A stretch of DNA of 64,000 bases from JANQPX01 sp039197065 (GCA_039197065.1 JBCCUL010000014.1:1-64000); one strand, 5' to 3'; shown: positions 42,629-52,336, counted from the stretch's first letter. The notes: a model not told the origin generated them from the letters alone. Translations and numbers: made by a program.

Positions 42629-43153
42629 ATGCAGTTTTGCCCGGATTGCGGTGCTGCCACCCACCGAATTGTGCCGGAAGGGGACAATGTCGAGCGGGAC
42701 GTGTGCACGGCTTGCGGCAAGATCCACTATCAGAATCCGAAGGTGGTGGTGGGGGCGGTCTGCACCTGGGACGACAAGGTGCTGCTCTGCAAGCGCGCGA
42801 TCGAACCGCGTCTCGGCTATTGGACGATCCCGGCCGGCTTCATGGAGATGGGCGAGAGCACCGAAGAGGGCGCTGTGCGCGAAACCATGGAGGAGGCCAC
42901 GGCTCGCATCGAGATCATCGATCTGCTCGCCATCTACAACATCACCCGCCTGAGCCAGGTTCAGATCTTCTACCGCGCCAGAATGCTGACCCCCGACTTC
43001 GCCGCCGGCCACGAGACCCTGGATCTCGGCCTTTACGACTGGAACGAGATCCCCTGGAACGACCTCGCCTTTCCGACGGTGCACTGGATCCTGGAAAAAG
43101 CGATCGCGGTGAAAGGACAGCCGGCGCCGGTGGTGCCGGAGCTGCGTGGTTAG
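42629..43153 (+). CDS. Nudix hydrolase with N-terminal zinc ribbon
   Basis: A 174-residue protein. Residues 1-35 hold a four-Cys zinc ribbon (CPDCG and CTACG). The Nudix box GFMEMGESTEEGAVRETMEE follows at about residues 70-90, matching the Gx5Ex7REUxEE pattern. Such zinc-ribbon Nudix proteins resemble NADH pyrophosphatase and ADP-ribose hydrolases. Co-oriented with the DUF1192 gene 17 bp upstream. Substrate unknown. Confidence 0.92.
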   Translation: MQFCPDCGAATHRIVPEGDNVERDVCTACGKIHYQNPKVVVGAVCTWDDKVLLCKRAIEPRLGYWTIPAGFMEMGESTEEGAVRETMEEATARIEIIDLLAIYNITRLSQVQIFYRARMLTPDFAAGHETLDLGLYDWNEIPWNDLAFPTVHWILEKAIAVKGQPAPVVPELRG

Positions 43154-43168
43154 AGCCCGTCCGGGCGC

Positions 43169-44371
43169 TCAGGCGGCGTCCTTGAGGTCGACGAGGCGCT
43201 TTTCGATCGAGACGTTCGTCATCGAAAGCACATCAGCGATCTTCCGGCCGGCGGTGCCGTCGCCATAGATGGTGTCCTCCGGCAGACGGCTGCCGTTCCA
43301 CATCGCTCGAATGGCCGAGAAGATGGCGGTGTGATCGAAGGGGATGTCCGTCACGTTGATGCCGCGATCCCTGCCTGCCTGCCGACTGCCGATATTGACG
43401 GCCGGCACGCCGAGATAGGCGCATTCGCGAATGGCCACGCTCGAATTGCCGACAATACCTCTGCTGTTGATCAGCACCGACAGGAAGTCGAGGGGTTTCA
43501 GGTTCTTGTAGAAATGAACGTGGTCCAGGCTGTTCATTTCACGATAGGTGCGAATGCTTTTCGACATGCCGTCGGAACCGGCATCGACATTGGGCCAGAA
43601 CCAGAGCGTCGGGCATCCGATATCGTCGACTGCCTGCAGCGTGATCCTGGCCTGCTCCGCCGCCTCTTCATATTCCGAGGTGACGGGATGCAGCATGACG
43701 ACGACATAGCCGTTCGAGGTATCGATCTCCGGGCCGACGCCGCCATAGCGGGATAGCGTTTCGGTGACGGAGCGCGGCTCTGCGGCCAAGGCCTGGCGCG
43801 CCAGATCGATCGACGGGCAGCCGGTGACGAACACGGCCTCCGGCCGTTCCCCCATTCCGATGACGCGTGCCGCCGCCCTCTCGGACGCGACCAGATGCAG
43901 ATCGGCGAGCTTGGTGATGGCGTGACGCACCTTTTCGTCGATGGAGCCCGTGACCTCGCCGCCCTGGATATGGGCGAGCGGGATGTTCATGTAGCAGGCG
44001 GCGATCGCCGTTGCGATCGTCTCATAGCGATCCGCGATGGTGACGACGACATCCGGCTTCAGATCGTCGAACACCGTCGAAAGCTCAGCCAGACCGAAGC
44101 CGGTCGACTTGGCGGCGGTGATCAGATTTTCGCCGTCGACCACCATGTAGACGCGCCGATCGACCTTGAAGCCTTCGTCCTCGATGACCCGAAGGGTGTT
44201 GCCGAAGCGATCGAGCAGCGCCGAGGCGGCGACCACGATCTGCAGCTCCAGGTCCGGATGCTCGCGGATCGCCAGCAGCGCCGATTTGATCCGGGCGTAG
44301 CTGGGTCTCGCTGTGATGACGACGCAGATTTTGCGGGGGCGGATTTTACGTGGCATGGACATCCCTGACAT
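43169..44371 (-). CDS. neuC: UDP-GlcNAc 2-epimerase, hydrolysing (NeuC/LegG type)
   Basis: A 400-residue enzyme from the ATG at 44371, which has AGGAG five bases upstream; a TTG three bases earlier is less likely. The epimerase-2 fold is shown by VVITARPSYARIKSALLAI, LKPDVVVTIADRYETIATAIAA, HIQGGEVTGSIDEKVRHAIT and GNSSVAIRECAYLGVPAVNIG. The hydrolysing subclass releases ManNAc or a di-N-acetyl sugar as precursor of sialic or legionaminic acid. It is the last gene of the neuA-neuB-neuC operon, 8 bp after neuB. Whether the product is sialic or legionaminic acid cannot be decided. Confidence 0.88.
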   Translation of the reverse strand: MSGMSMPRKIRPRKICVVITARPSYARIKSALLAIREHPDLELQIVVAASALLDRFGNTLRVIEDEGFKVDRRVYMVVDGENLITAAKSTGFGLAELSTVFDDLKPDVVVTIADRYETIATAIAACYMNIPLAHIQGGEVTGSIDEKVRHAITKLADLHLVASERAAARVIGMGERPEAVFVTGCPSIDLARQALAAEPRSVTETLSRYGGVGPEIDTSNGYVVVMLHPVTSEYEEAAEQARITLQAVDDIGCPTLWFWPNVDAGSDGMSKSIRTYREMNSLDHVHFYKNLKPLDFLSVLINSRGIVGNSSVAIRECAYLGVPAVNIGSRQAGRDRGINVTDIPFDHTAIFSAIRAMWNGSRLPEDTIYGDGTAGRKIADVLSMTNVSIEKRLVDLKDAA

Positions 44372-44379
44372 CAACGCTC

Positions 44380-45414
44380 CTATTCGACATCTTCGGGGGC
44401 TAGCGGCACATGTTTCTTCAACGGCCTTGCAAGGCGGCGGCCGACGAACTCATCGAACCGCGCGGCCGCGATGCCGGTTCCCGGCTTTCGGCAGGCGAGC
44501 GTGGCCGGCGAGAGCGTCTCGCCAGCCGCCAGGTCGCGGGAGGCGACCAGGCTCTTCATGAAGATCGGGCGAAGCTCGCCTGCCTTCTCTGCAATCCTGC
44601 TCTTGTCGACAGCATGGCGGCGCATGTCTTCGGCGAACCGGATCCCCTCCACCAGCCTCGTCAGGTCTTCCACGGTCAGCGAGGCCGCGACGTCGGGGCC
44701 GAAGGCATGTTTGGACAAGGTGAGATGCACCTCGACGACCTGGGCGCCGAGATAGGCGGCGCAGACGCCGGGATAGATGGTCGCGGTATGGTCGGAAAGA
44801 CCGACCGCTGTGTCGTAGCGGCTCTTGAACTCATTCAGCACGTTCAGGCCGACATCGGCGGCTGCGGTCGGATAGGTGGACGAGCATTGAAGCACGGCAA
44901 GGGATGCGCCAGCCGCTTTGATCCGCTGGACGGTCCGGTCGATCTCCGGAAGCGGGCTCATGCCGGTCGAAAGCAGGAGCGGCTTGCCGGTGGCGCACAT
45001 GGCATCCAGCATCTGGACGTTGGTGATCTCGCCCGAAGCGACCTTCCAGCCGGCGACCTCGAGGCGCTTCAGGAGGTCGAAGGCCTCCATCGAGAACGGC
45101 GAGCTCAGGAAGAGGAGACCTTTCTCTTCGGCGTGAGTCTTCAGGCCGAACCAATGGTCGTCGCTGAATTCCATGCGCCGCCAATAGTCGAAGCGCGTCT
45201 CGTCCTGCGGGCTGAAACGGACGCGCCAGGGCTCGTCGGGGGAGCTCTCGGCGGCGGCGATATGGGTCTGGAACTTGACGGCATCGGCGCCGGCGAGGGC
45301 GGCGGCGTCGATCATCGCATGCGCCGTTCCGAGACTGCCGTCATGGGCCTGCGCGATCTCCGCGATCACCGTGCAGGGCGCTTCGGGGGTGGGATCTTGC
45401 AGCCAGGTGGTCAT
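44380..45414 (-). CDS. neuB: Nonulosonic acid synthase (NeuB/LegI family)
   Basis: A 344-residue enzyme with the NeuB TIM barrel (VIAEIAQAHDGSLGTAHAMI, AVKFQTHIAAAE, KVASGEITNVQMLDAM, VGLSDHTATIYPG) and a C-terminal SAF domain (CRKPGTGIAAARFDEFVGRR). It condenses phosphoenolpyruvate with a C6 amino sugar to form sialic, legionaminic or a related acid. It overlaps neuA by ATGA and precedes neuC. Family is clear; exact substrate is not. Confidence 0.93.
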   Translation of the reverse strand: MTTWLQDPTPEAPCTVIAEIAQAHDGSLGTAHAMIDAAALAGADAVKFQTHIAAAESSPDEPWRVRFSPQDETRFDYWRRMEFSDDHWFGLKTHAEEKGLLFLSSPFSMEAFDLLKRLEVAGWKVASGEITNVQMLDAMCATGKPLLLSTGMSPLPEIDRTVQRIKAAGASLAVLQCSSTYPTAAADVGLNVLNEFKSRYDTAVGLSDHTATIYPGVCAAYLGAQVVEVHLTLSKHAFGPDVAASLTVEDLTRLVEGIRFAEDMRRHAVDKSRIAEKAGELRPIFMKSLVASRDLAAGETLSPATLACRKPGTGIAAARFDEFVGRRLARPLKKHVPLAPEDVE

Positions 45415-46157
45415 GCCGTCAGACCTTTCGTCTGGGCCTCGTCTCTCAGAAGCTGCCGCACCTGGTTCAGGTCCTGCAGGGAATCGATGCTGATCGCGTC
45501 GCCCTCGAACAGGATCCCTTTCGCGCGTGTGCCATGCAGGCTGTGCGTCTCAAGGAAGCTCGATACTCGGATGGCATAGCAAAGACCGTTCCTGACATAG
45601 CTGCGATCCAGCTCCTGCCGGTTGACGTTCGGCCGGGCATTGGGAAGGCAAAAGCTTAGCGCGCCGTCCGCCGAGCGGTGCAGCTGCTTGAGGGGATGAT
45701 ATTTTTTTGCGACCGGGCTGACGGTAAAGGCCGCATCCCAGCCGTCCGTCTCGGCCGTGTCGACGGTCTCGCGAACGATCTCGGCGGTCCGAAGCGGCGA
45801 TGTCGGCTCGAGAAGGGCCAGGGTGTCGTAGCTTTCACCCCGTGCCGCGAAGCTGTCGAGCGCGTGACGGATGGCATCAGCCACCAGGCTTTCGTCGGTC
45901 GCGAGGTCAGCTGGGCGCTTGAAGGGGGTGTCGACCCCGGCCTCCGCCGCTTCGTCGATATAAGCGTCACTGTCCGTGGAGACATAGATCCGATCGAACA
46001 AGCCGGTCTCTTGCGCAACGGCGATGGCGCGCGCCAGCAAGGACTGACCCGCCACCACACGCAGATTCTTGCCCGGCACCCCCTTGCTGCCGCTCCGCGC
46101 GGGAATCATCGCGAGACGTCGTTTTGGGGCTTCGCCGAAGCTCGGATCGGAAGACAT
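45411..46157 (-). CDS. neuA: CMP-nonulosonate cytidylyltransferase (NeuA type)
   Basis: A 248-residue nucleotidyltransferase from the ATG at 46157; an earlier in-frame start at 46190 adds 11 residues. The CTP-binding signature MIPARSGSKGVPGKNLRV is followed by VSTDSDAYIDEA and LLEPTSPLRTAEIV. It activates the NeuB product as a CMP sugar. First gene of the neuA-neuB-neuC operon, divergent from the glycosyltransferase-like gene at 46391 across a moderately AT-rich spacer. Confidence 0.92.
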   Translation of the reverse strand: MSSDPSFGEAPKRRLAMIPARSGSKGVPGKNLRVVAGQSLLARAIAVAQETGLFDRIYVSTDSDAYIDEAAEAGVDTPFKRPADLATDESLVADAIRHALDSFAARGESYDTLALLEPTSPLRTAEIVRETVDTAETDGWDAAFTVSPVAKKYHPLKQLHRSADGALSFCLPNARPNVNRQELDRSYVRNGLCYAIRVSSFLETHSLHGTRAKGILFEGDAISIDSLQDLNQVRQLLRDEAQTKGLTA

Positions 46158-46390
46158 GGGCGGTTCGTGCTTTCGTTGGAAAGAGAGCATTGCGACACAC
46201 CACAGCGCTACTTGTTCGAAAGGAAGGCTGAGGACTTTTGATGATGTTGACTCGCCTTAAAATTGTATCTAGATCGGTAAAATTCGATTGTAAATTGTTA
46301 ATTCAATCGTATCTACCCCAATCTGCTAAGGGCTGCGCGACCTATGCGAAGCTACAAGAACCAACGCCCCTCACCTTTGAAGAGGGCGAC

Positions 46391-47749
46391 ATGACCGTGG
46401 CGTCATCGCGTCAACTCATCCTGCCGGCCGAAATAAGATCCCGTGAATTCGACGCTAGGATCCTGCAGGGAATGCTTGCGGTTCAACGCGGATGGCAGGT
46501 CGTGCTCGGCTCCAAGACCATGATCAGCCGCCATATCTGGCGTTTCCCGCGTGGCGTGTTTCTCTGCCAGACCCTGACCGGTCGTCGCGTCACCATTCTG
46601 GATCTGGTCAGCCGTCTCGGCATGCCGAGCGTCGGCTGGTGCGAGGAAGGGCTGATCTATCAGTCCAGCGACATCTACCTGATGCGCCGCGTTGCGCCGG
46701 CCACGCTGTCGAAGCTGTCCGCGGTTGTGGCTTGGGGCGAGCGCAGCCGGGCCGATCTCAGCGTTGTCGCCAACCCGCTTGGCATCGAAGTTCATAACCT
46801 CGGCAATCCGAGGCTTGATCTGCTGCGCAGCCAGCTGCGCGGCGTCCATGACGAAGAGGTCGGCAGGCTTCGCAACCGCTTCGGCGATTTCATCCTCGTC
46901 AACACCAACTTCTCAAACGTGAACTGCGCGCCTGAGGCCAAATCGCGGGCGATGCCCGCGGCCCCTCCAGGATCGAATGCGTCGGCCGATCTGATCGAAC
47001 GCTTCGAAGCGTTTCGTGAATATCGCCGGGAACTCTTCGAACATTTTCAAGCGATGGTCCCAAAGCTGGCGAAGCGTTTCTCCAACCAGACGATCGTCAT
47101 CCGCCCCCATCCCGCAGAAGACCCCAAGGTCTGGCAAGACATCGCCGCCCTGCATCCGAATGTCGAGGTCGTGCGCGAAGGATCGGTCGTGCCCTGGGTG
47201 CTCGCGTCCAGAGCCATGATCCACAATGGCTGCACCACAGCGGTGGAGACGGCCTTGATGGATCGATGCCCGATCGCTTATTGCCCTGTGGTGCGGTCCG
47301 AGCTCGATGCCGTGCTTGCCAATGACATCAGCCGCGTCGCCGATGGCATCGACGAGCTGATCGGTCTGGTCGAGGCCGAAATCGATGGTGAGCTGGCTCT
47401 CGACGAGCAACAGCAGCAGACCCTCGATCGTTTCGTGTCCAGCCGTCAGGGCCCGCTCGCCTCGGAGCGCATTCTCGATCTGTGCGACGGCATCGCGGAT
47501 GCTCACAAAGTCGAGACGATCCGGGCACCTCTTCGCCCGCGTATCGGCGCCATGATGCGCCACGCCCAAAAGGCCATCAGGGTCAACCACCGGAACGATC
47601 GCTATCTCCCGACGGTCTTTCCCGCCACCGCCGCCGCCTATGTGGAGCGGCGCTGCGCCGCCATGGCGTCCTGTCTGGGCGAGACATCGTCACGCCGCGT
47701 CGCCGTGCGCGCCTTGGGCGGCAACATCTTCGAGATGAAGGCGGCATGA
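46391..47749 (+). CDS. Surface carbohydrate biosynthesis protein, glycosyltransferase-like
   Basis: A 452-residue protein from the ATG at 46391 (MTVASSRQLILPAEI), with GAGGG four bases upstream; a start at 46238 would add a low-GC unconserved leader. The N-terminus LPAEIRSREFDARILQGMLA, the VIRPHPAEDPKVW segment and IHNGCTTAVETALMDRCPI near the C-terminus fit a GT-B type family of surface carbohydrate proteins found in nonulosonate loci. It may transfer the sugar made by the divergent neuA-neuB-neuC operon. It starts a rightward group with two methyltransferase-like genes. Confidence 0.75.
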   Translation: MTVASSRQLILPAEIRSREFDARILQGMLAVQRGWQVVLGSKTMISRHIWRFPRGVFLCQTLTGRRVTILDLVSRLGMPSVGWCEEGLIYQSSDIYLMRRVAPATLSKLSAVVAWGERSRADLSVVANPLGIEVHNLGNPRLDLLRSQLRGVHDEEVGRLRNRFGDFILVNTNFSNVNCAPEAKSRAMPAAPPGSNASADLIERFEAFREYRRELFEHFQAMVPKLAKRFSNQTIVIRPHPAEDPKVWQDIAALHPNVEVVREGSVVPWVLASRAMIHNGCTTAVETALMDRCPIAYCPVVRSELDAVLANDISRVADGIDELIGLVEAEIDGELALDEQQQQTLDRFVSSRQGPLASERILDLCDGIADAHKVETIRAPLRPRIGAMMRHAQKAIRVNHRNDRYLPTVFPATAAAYVERRCAAMASCLGETSSRRVAVRALGGNIFEMKAA

Positions 47750-47762
47750 CCGGACCGACGCC

Positions 47763-48395
47763 ATGAAGCTGATGCCCAACGATGACGACCGGACGCTGGC
47801 CAGGGAGACGTTCGAACGCTTTTCCTCCCGGCCCGGCGCGCAGCACATCGCGACCGAATTCGCGCTCACCTATCTGAGCGCTTTGCTGCGCACGAGCAGA
47901 CCGTCATCCGTCCTGGAATTCGGCGCCGGCATCGGCACGATCACCTCCATGCTCATGGACCATCCCTCCGGGATCGAGCATGTCACCTGCACCGAGGATC
48001 ATCCTTTCTGTCTGGAGCAGCTCGATCTCAATCTCCGTCCTGAGCAAAAGGAGCGTCTGCGGCTGATCAAGGAAAAGAGCCGGATCGGCACGATCGATCG
48101 CAACTTCGATCTGATCATTTTCGATGGCGAGTTCGGTGCGATCGAGAAGCTCCGGTTTCTCGATGATCGGGTCGCCTGTTTCGTCGAAGGCGCGCGCAAT
48201 AGAACGCGCGATGCGATCGACCGACATCTGGCGGACCGCAGCCTCGCCTGTGACTTCACCAACTACAACCGTGGCCGAAAGCTGATGTCCATGTCGTGGC
48301 AGAAGAAGCGCCGGCTCGGCATGCGGCTGCCGAGACTGCAGTTCAACAAGGTGGTCAAGGGCTGTTGGGTGGGCGTCGTCAGCAGGTCGACCTGA
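47763..48395 (+). CDS. Class I SAM methyltransferase-like protein
   Basis: A 210-residue protein. SVLEFGAGIGTITSMLMDH is a typical SAM-binding motif I, and FDLIIFDGEFGAIEKLRFL matches motif II of an O-methyltransferase-like fold. The ending KVVKGCWVG resembles small sugar O-methyltransferase relatives. It lies 13 bp after the surface-carbohydrate gene and overlaps the next gene as TGATG, so all three are probably co-transcribed. The likely target is a glycan, by context only. Confidence 0.7.
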   Translation: MKLMPNDDDRTLARETFERFSSRPGAQHIATEFALTYLSALLRTSRPSSVLEFGAGIGTITSMLMDHPSGIEHVTCTEDHPFCLEQLDLNLRPEQKERLRLIKEKSRIGTIDRNFDLIIFDGEFGAIEKLRFLDDRVACFVEGARNRTRDAIDRHLADRSLACDFTNYNRGRKLMSMSWQKKRRLGMRLPRLQFNKVVKGCWVGVVSRST

Positions 48396-49411
48396 TGGAC
48401 ATGCCAGAGACCATCGATCTCAAGGAAACAGCGAGTCGCATGCGGCGGCTCGATGTCTGCCCTTCCTGTGTTAGCGGTGATCTGTGCGATCTTTTCGACG
48501 ACAACGACATCTCCGCCAATGAAGACCTGCCGGCGGCACTTCGCCGGAGCGACTATCGCCTCTGCCGTCATTGCCTCTTGATCTTCGCTTCCTGGAGGCA
48601 GCTGCCGGAAGCCGCCGATGCCTATTACAATCTGTTCCCAAGTCTGGAAAAGCGCGACTACGCCAACTATCCGCCACCGGAGACTTACAGAGGCAACAAA
48701 TCGAAGGTCGCCGACTGGATCGCCAAAGAGCTCGAAAAGGCCGGGCTTCTAAAAGACCGTGTCAGACTTCTCCATGTGCGCTGCGACTGCGGAAGCCTGG
48801 GGCCGGCGATCCGACGGCATGTCGCCGACCCTGCCATAGTGGGCCTCGACTATTTCGATTCGAATATCCGATTTGCCAATGAGCGTGGCGGGGTCGAGGC
48901 AGCAAGTCTCAATCCCGCCGGCGCGACGTTGATGGATCAGGAGGCATTCGACGTCATCGTCATCAACCACATGTTCACCCACGCCTTGGACCCGCGCCGC
49001 GATCTTGAAATCTATCTGCAGATGCTTGGCCCTGAGGGCAGCCTGTTCATCTATAACGAGATCGATTTTTCTGAGACGCTTCGGCTGGGCGGGCGCTATT
49101 TTCGTCTGAAGCCGGTCAATAACTATCACAAGCAGCTCTTCTCGCCGCTTTCGTTTCAACGCTTTTTCGCAGCGGCGGGCTGCGAGGTCATCCGAGGGCA
49201 GCGGCGCAAGAACACGCTTACGGCGCTGGTGCGCCGCGATCCGCTTCTCAAACTCCAGCCGGCGAGCGTGGCCGAAGTCGACGCTGCCAGCGACCTGGTC
49301 GAAACGTGGATGGCCTATCGTCGGTCCTTGAAGGGCAGGGTGCTCTCCTGGTCACCGATCCGAAAATCGCTGAGAGCGCTCGCTGGCCCATCGCCGGAGC
49401 TGCCTTTCTGA
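48395..49411 (+). CDS. Methyltransferase-domain protein with N-terminal zinc-type Cys cluster
   Basis: A 338-residue protein from the ATG at 48395, which overlaps the previous stop (TGATG). CPSCVSG and CRHC at about 15-50 form a putative zinc-binding knuckle, as in C-methyltransferases of deoxysugar pathways (N-terminal Zn domain). The middle has LHVRCDCGSLGPAIR at the SAM motif I position, with Cys residues replacing the usual Gly-rich loop, and VIVINHMFTHALDPRRDLEIYL matching the post-I region. The SAM site is atypical, so activity is uncertain. Confidence 0.65.
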   Translation: MDMPETIDLKETASRMRRLDVCPSCVSGDLCDLFDDNDISANEDLPAALRRSDYRLCRHCLLIFASWRQLPEAADAYYNLFPSLEKRDYANYPPPETYRGNKSKVADWIAKELEKAGLLKDRVRLLHVRCDCGSLGPAIRRHVADPAIVGLDYFDSNIRFANERGGVEAASLNPAGATLMDQEAFDVIVINHMFTHALDPRRDLEIYLQMLGPEGSLFIYNEIDFSETLRLGGRYFRLKPVNNYHKQLFSPLSFQRFFAAAGCEVIRGQRRKNTLTALVRRDPLLKLQPASVAEVDAASDLVETWMAYRRSLKGRVLSWSPIRKSLRALAGPSPELPF

Positions 49412-49445
49412 CCGTCTCCCTATGGGGACGGCGTCGTTCAGCCGA

Positions 49446-50978
49446 TCAGCGGGCCAATCGATAGATCCGCGCCGCCTCCCCTTCGAAAACCGGCGTCGCG
49501 CCCGTGCAGTCCAACGTCCTCGCCGTGTCTTCCAGCAGCAGATGTGTCGTGCCGTAGCGACGGACCACCTCGTCGAGCGCTGTGCAATCGACTCGGTCTC
49601 CTTGAAACACACGCCGCGCCAGCTGGTAGCGTCGGTGCCATTCCAGCACCTCGACGTCCTTATAGGGATGGGTCTTCCAGCTCACCAGCTGCGGCAGGCC
49701 GCTCTCCAACCTGATGTCCATGTCCCGTGGGTTGCTGAGATAGAGCGTCCGGGCGTCGCCGGTTTGCCGCATATAGCTGACGTGGTCAGGCGTCGCCGCC
49801 GGCTGGTAAAGCTCAACCTTTTCCAACGCGCCGCGCACCGTGACGCCCAAGACCAGCAGCGCGAGCAGAACGCCGAGCCCCTTACAAAGAACGGACGCCC
49901 CGCCTCCTCGCCGAGGCAAATCAAGGCCTGCCGCCACGGCATGGGCGAGGAGGACGGCGAGGCCAAGCGGGACGAGATAGACGGAGATGCGCCAGGGCGA
50001 GATCATGCCGAGTTCGGCGCTGTCCAGGGCGACGGTCAGGAGCGTGAGGCCGAGTGCGGTTCCGAAACAAAAAGCGATGATCCAGAAGAGATCCGGGCTG
50101 CGCTTGCGCACCAGCCAGAGAGCGAGCGCGCAGCCTGCGATCTTCGCCGCGGCGTCGATGTCGAACCAGTAGGCCGGCACGGCATGACCGGGGATGCGGA
50201 CCTTGGCCAGGATCTCATTCGCCTGCCGCCAGCTCTCAGCATCGGTCGGCAGGATCATCAGCCCCAGATATCCCATCGAGGTGGCGGCCGCCACCAGGGT
50301 TACCATTGCTATGAGTAAGCGGGGGCGTCTGGATCTGTCCGGGCTTAGCCAGGCGGCGAGCAGGAAGGCGAGGATCAGGGTGCCGGCGGGTACGACATAG
50401 CCCGGATGGATGATCGCCGGGACGGTGGTCAGCAGGAGGGCCGGCTCGGTGCGTCGTCTCATGAAGAGGACAACGGCAAGCAGGAAGAGAACGCCGAAGC
50501 TCTGCGGTTCGAGGGCTGGCCCCAGAAGATATTGCTTGGCGACCCCGCCCCAGACGCGCGCACCGCCATTCGAGAATTGCGAGGCGACGACCAGGGCGCC
50601 GACGATGATCTTGAACCAGGGGCGATCGGCCGCTTCCCCGAGGGCGAAAACGGCGAGATGCACCACCGCATAGAGGAAGACGGCAAAAAGTGCGATCTGC
50701 ACGAGATAGCAGACGAAGGCCGGGGTCAGGACGTGCAGGGCGTAGACGATGCCCGTGAACACCGGCATCACGTCGATGGTATCAGCCGTCCAGTCCTGAT
50801 CGAGATGGCCGATGCCGGCCGCCGCCATGCCGTGCAGGAACTTGGTGTTCTGGTTCTCGTAATAGAGGGACTCGGTCGGAAAGACCAAGAAGAACCAGGC
50901 GCCGAGCAGGAGGAAAAGGGCAAGGCTGCCAAGGGATGCCGGCTTGCCGGTTTCGAGCACGGTCGCTGCTGGCGTCAT
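49446..50978 (-). CDS. Polytopic membrane protein (DUF6798-like)
   Basis: A 510-residue inner-membrane protein with about ten hydrophobic segments. The N-terminal YYENQNTKFLHGMAAAGIG and the following DW motif, and later HPGYVVPAGT, fit a family (DUF6798-like) of proteins found in polysaccharide loci. The C-terminal domain is soluble and mixed alpha/beta. The ATG at 50978 overlaps the upstream stop by one base. It may act as a polyprenyl-linked glycosyltransferase of GT-C type, inferred from topology only. Confidence 0.65.
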   Translation of the reverse strand: MTPAATVLETGKPASLGSLALFLLLGAWFFLVFPTESLYYENQNTKFLHGMAAAGIGHLDQDWTADTIDVMPVFTGIVYALHVLTPAFVCYLVQIALFAVFLYAVVHLAVFALGEAADRPWFKIIVGALVVASQFSNGGARVWGGVAKQYLLGPALEPQSFGVLFLLAVVLFMRRRTEPALLLTTVPAIIHPGYVVPAGTLILAFLLAAWLSPDRSRRPRLLIAMVTLVAAATSMGYLGLMILPTDAESWRQANEILAKVRIPGHAVPAYWFDIDAAAKIAGCALALWLVRKRSPDLFWIIAFCFGTALGLTLLTVALDSAELGMISPWRISVYLVPLGLAVLLAHAVAAGLDLPRRGGGASVLCKGLGVLLALLVLGVTVRGALEKVELYQPAATPDHVSYMRQTGDARTLYLSNPRDMDIRLESGLPQLVSWKTHPYKDVEVLEWHRRYQLARRVFQGDRVDCTALDEVVRRYGTTHLLLEDTARTLDCTGATPVFEGEAARIYRLAR

Positions 50979-52138
50979 CACGCGGCGGACCGATGGTCGG
51001 TAGCGGCGACGGACTGAAAAAATCCGGCGAGCGCCGCGGCACCGCGCTCGGCTGCCGTGCTTCCGGCCTCGATATGAAAGGTGTAGGCGAACGCGTCTTC
51101 CTGTTGTCGCCTGAAATCCGCACGGCTGGAAAAGGCGCGGTCCAGCGCCGGCTTCAGGCCATCGGACACGTCATCGACCACCTGGCCGAGCGTGAAATGC
51201 CGATAATGCGGATCATCCTTCCAGGCCACGCCTTGGGCGTTCAGGAAAATACAGGGTCTGGGTTCGGACAGGAATTCGTAGACCTGCGAGCTGGCGTCTC
51301 CGAGATAGATGTCGGCTGCCCGCATATAGGTCATGTCCGCCGAGCGGTCGCTGCCCTTGTCGATCAGGATGTTCGGTTTTCGCCCATACCCTTTCGGCAT
51401 CCTGGCGCCATGGCGCTTGCTGCGCGTGAACAGCACCACATGGGGCGCGACGATCAGGTTGTAATCGGTGTTGGCGGCGAAGAAGTCGAGCACCGCCTCG
51501 CCCATGGTTTGCCAGGAGGACACGCGCTCATCGAAATGGGGTGCGTAGACCACGGTCGGGTTGTCGTTCCTGAAGAAGCGCTCCCGCTTCGGCTTCAGCT
51601 TTTGCATCACCTCGAATTTCGGCCAGCCGACCATGGCATGCGCGCCGAGGAAGCCCTGTTCGCGCAGGCCATCGACATATTTTTGACCGGGTAGCAGCGT
51701 GAAGTCGAAGTCGGCGCAGCGTTCGTCGAAACCACCTTCACGATCACCGGCGCCATGGCGGGTATGGATCATCTTGAGATCGCTGAGCCCAAATCTGCTG
51801 CGCAGCTTCAGGGCGTTGCGTTCCGGGGTGACCAGCGCGTCGAGGGAGCGAAAGAAGTCGAGATTCCGTTCGAGAATGAAGCGCTTGCGTTTCAGCTTCC
51901 AGCGCGACTTCACCTTGTCGATCAGCCACTGGGTGGGGCTGAGCGACAGTCTCATAACGGTGCAACGGTGGCCGGGATAAAGACAACCGATCGTTTCCAC
52001 CATCGCCCTTTCCTTGTTCGTCGAGCAGGCGATGACGATCTCGAAGTCCGGCCGGATGCGCGACAGCTCGAAAGCGAAGGGTGCTGCATGCGGCACCTGA
52101 TGGGCGGCGTAATGATTGAATAGAAAGCCGATGCGCAT
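50978..52138 (-). CDS. GT-B glycosyltransferase, CDP-glycerol/polysialyl type
   Basis: A 386-residue protein from the ATG at 52138 (MRIGFLFNHYAAHQ); the frame upstream to 52189 is unlikely. KMIHTRHGAGDREGGF, VVYAPHFDERVSSW, LIVAPHVVLFTRSK and YMRAADIYLGDASSQVYEFL follow the order of motifs in CDP-glycerol glycerophosphotransferase-like and polysialyltransferase-like GT-B enzymes, with a nucleotide-sugar site near GDASSQVYE. Likely builds a phosphopolyol or acidic sugar surface polymer. First gene of the leftward pair with the membrane protein. Confidence 0.78.
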   Translation of the reverse strand: MRIGFLFNHYAAHQVPHAAPFAFELSRIRPDFEIVIACSTNKERAMVETIGCLYPGHRCTVMRLSLSPTQWLIDKVKSRWKLKRKRFILERNLDFFRSLDALVTPERNALKLRSRFGLSDLKMIHTRHGAGDREGGFDERCADFDFTLLPGQKYVDGLREQGFLGAHAMVGWPKFEVMQKLKPKRERFFRNDNPTVVYAPHFDERVSSWQTMGEAVLDFFAANTDYNLIVAPHVVLFTRSKRHGARMPKGYGRKPNILIDKGSDRSADMTYMRAADIYLGDASSQVYEFLSEPRPCIFLNAQGVAWKDDPHYRHFTLGQVVDDVSDGLKPALDRAFSSRADFRRQQEDAFAYTFHIEAGSTAAERGAAALAGFFQSVAATDHRSAA

Positions 52139-52336
52139 GGGCGATCCCGATAGGGGCCGAACTACCGACCACCGGCGAATAGACGGCAAACGCCGACCTT
52201 GTCGCGTGGCCTGGCCACTTTATTGCTTTGCTTCCACCGTTACAAAAATGCCGTCAGCCAAACCATCATCGCGGCAAGAAAGCCCGAACGTCTCACCCAG
52301 GCTCAGGCAAGTCCAGCCCGAGGTCGCCCCCCGGCC

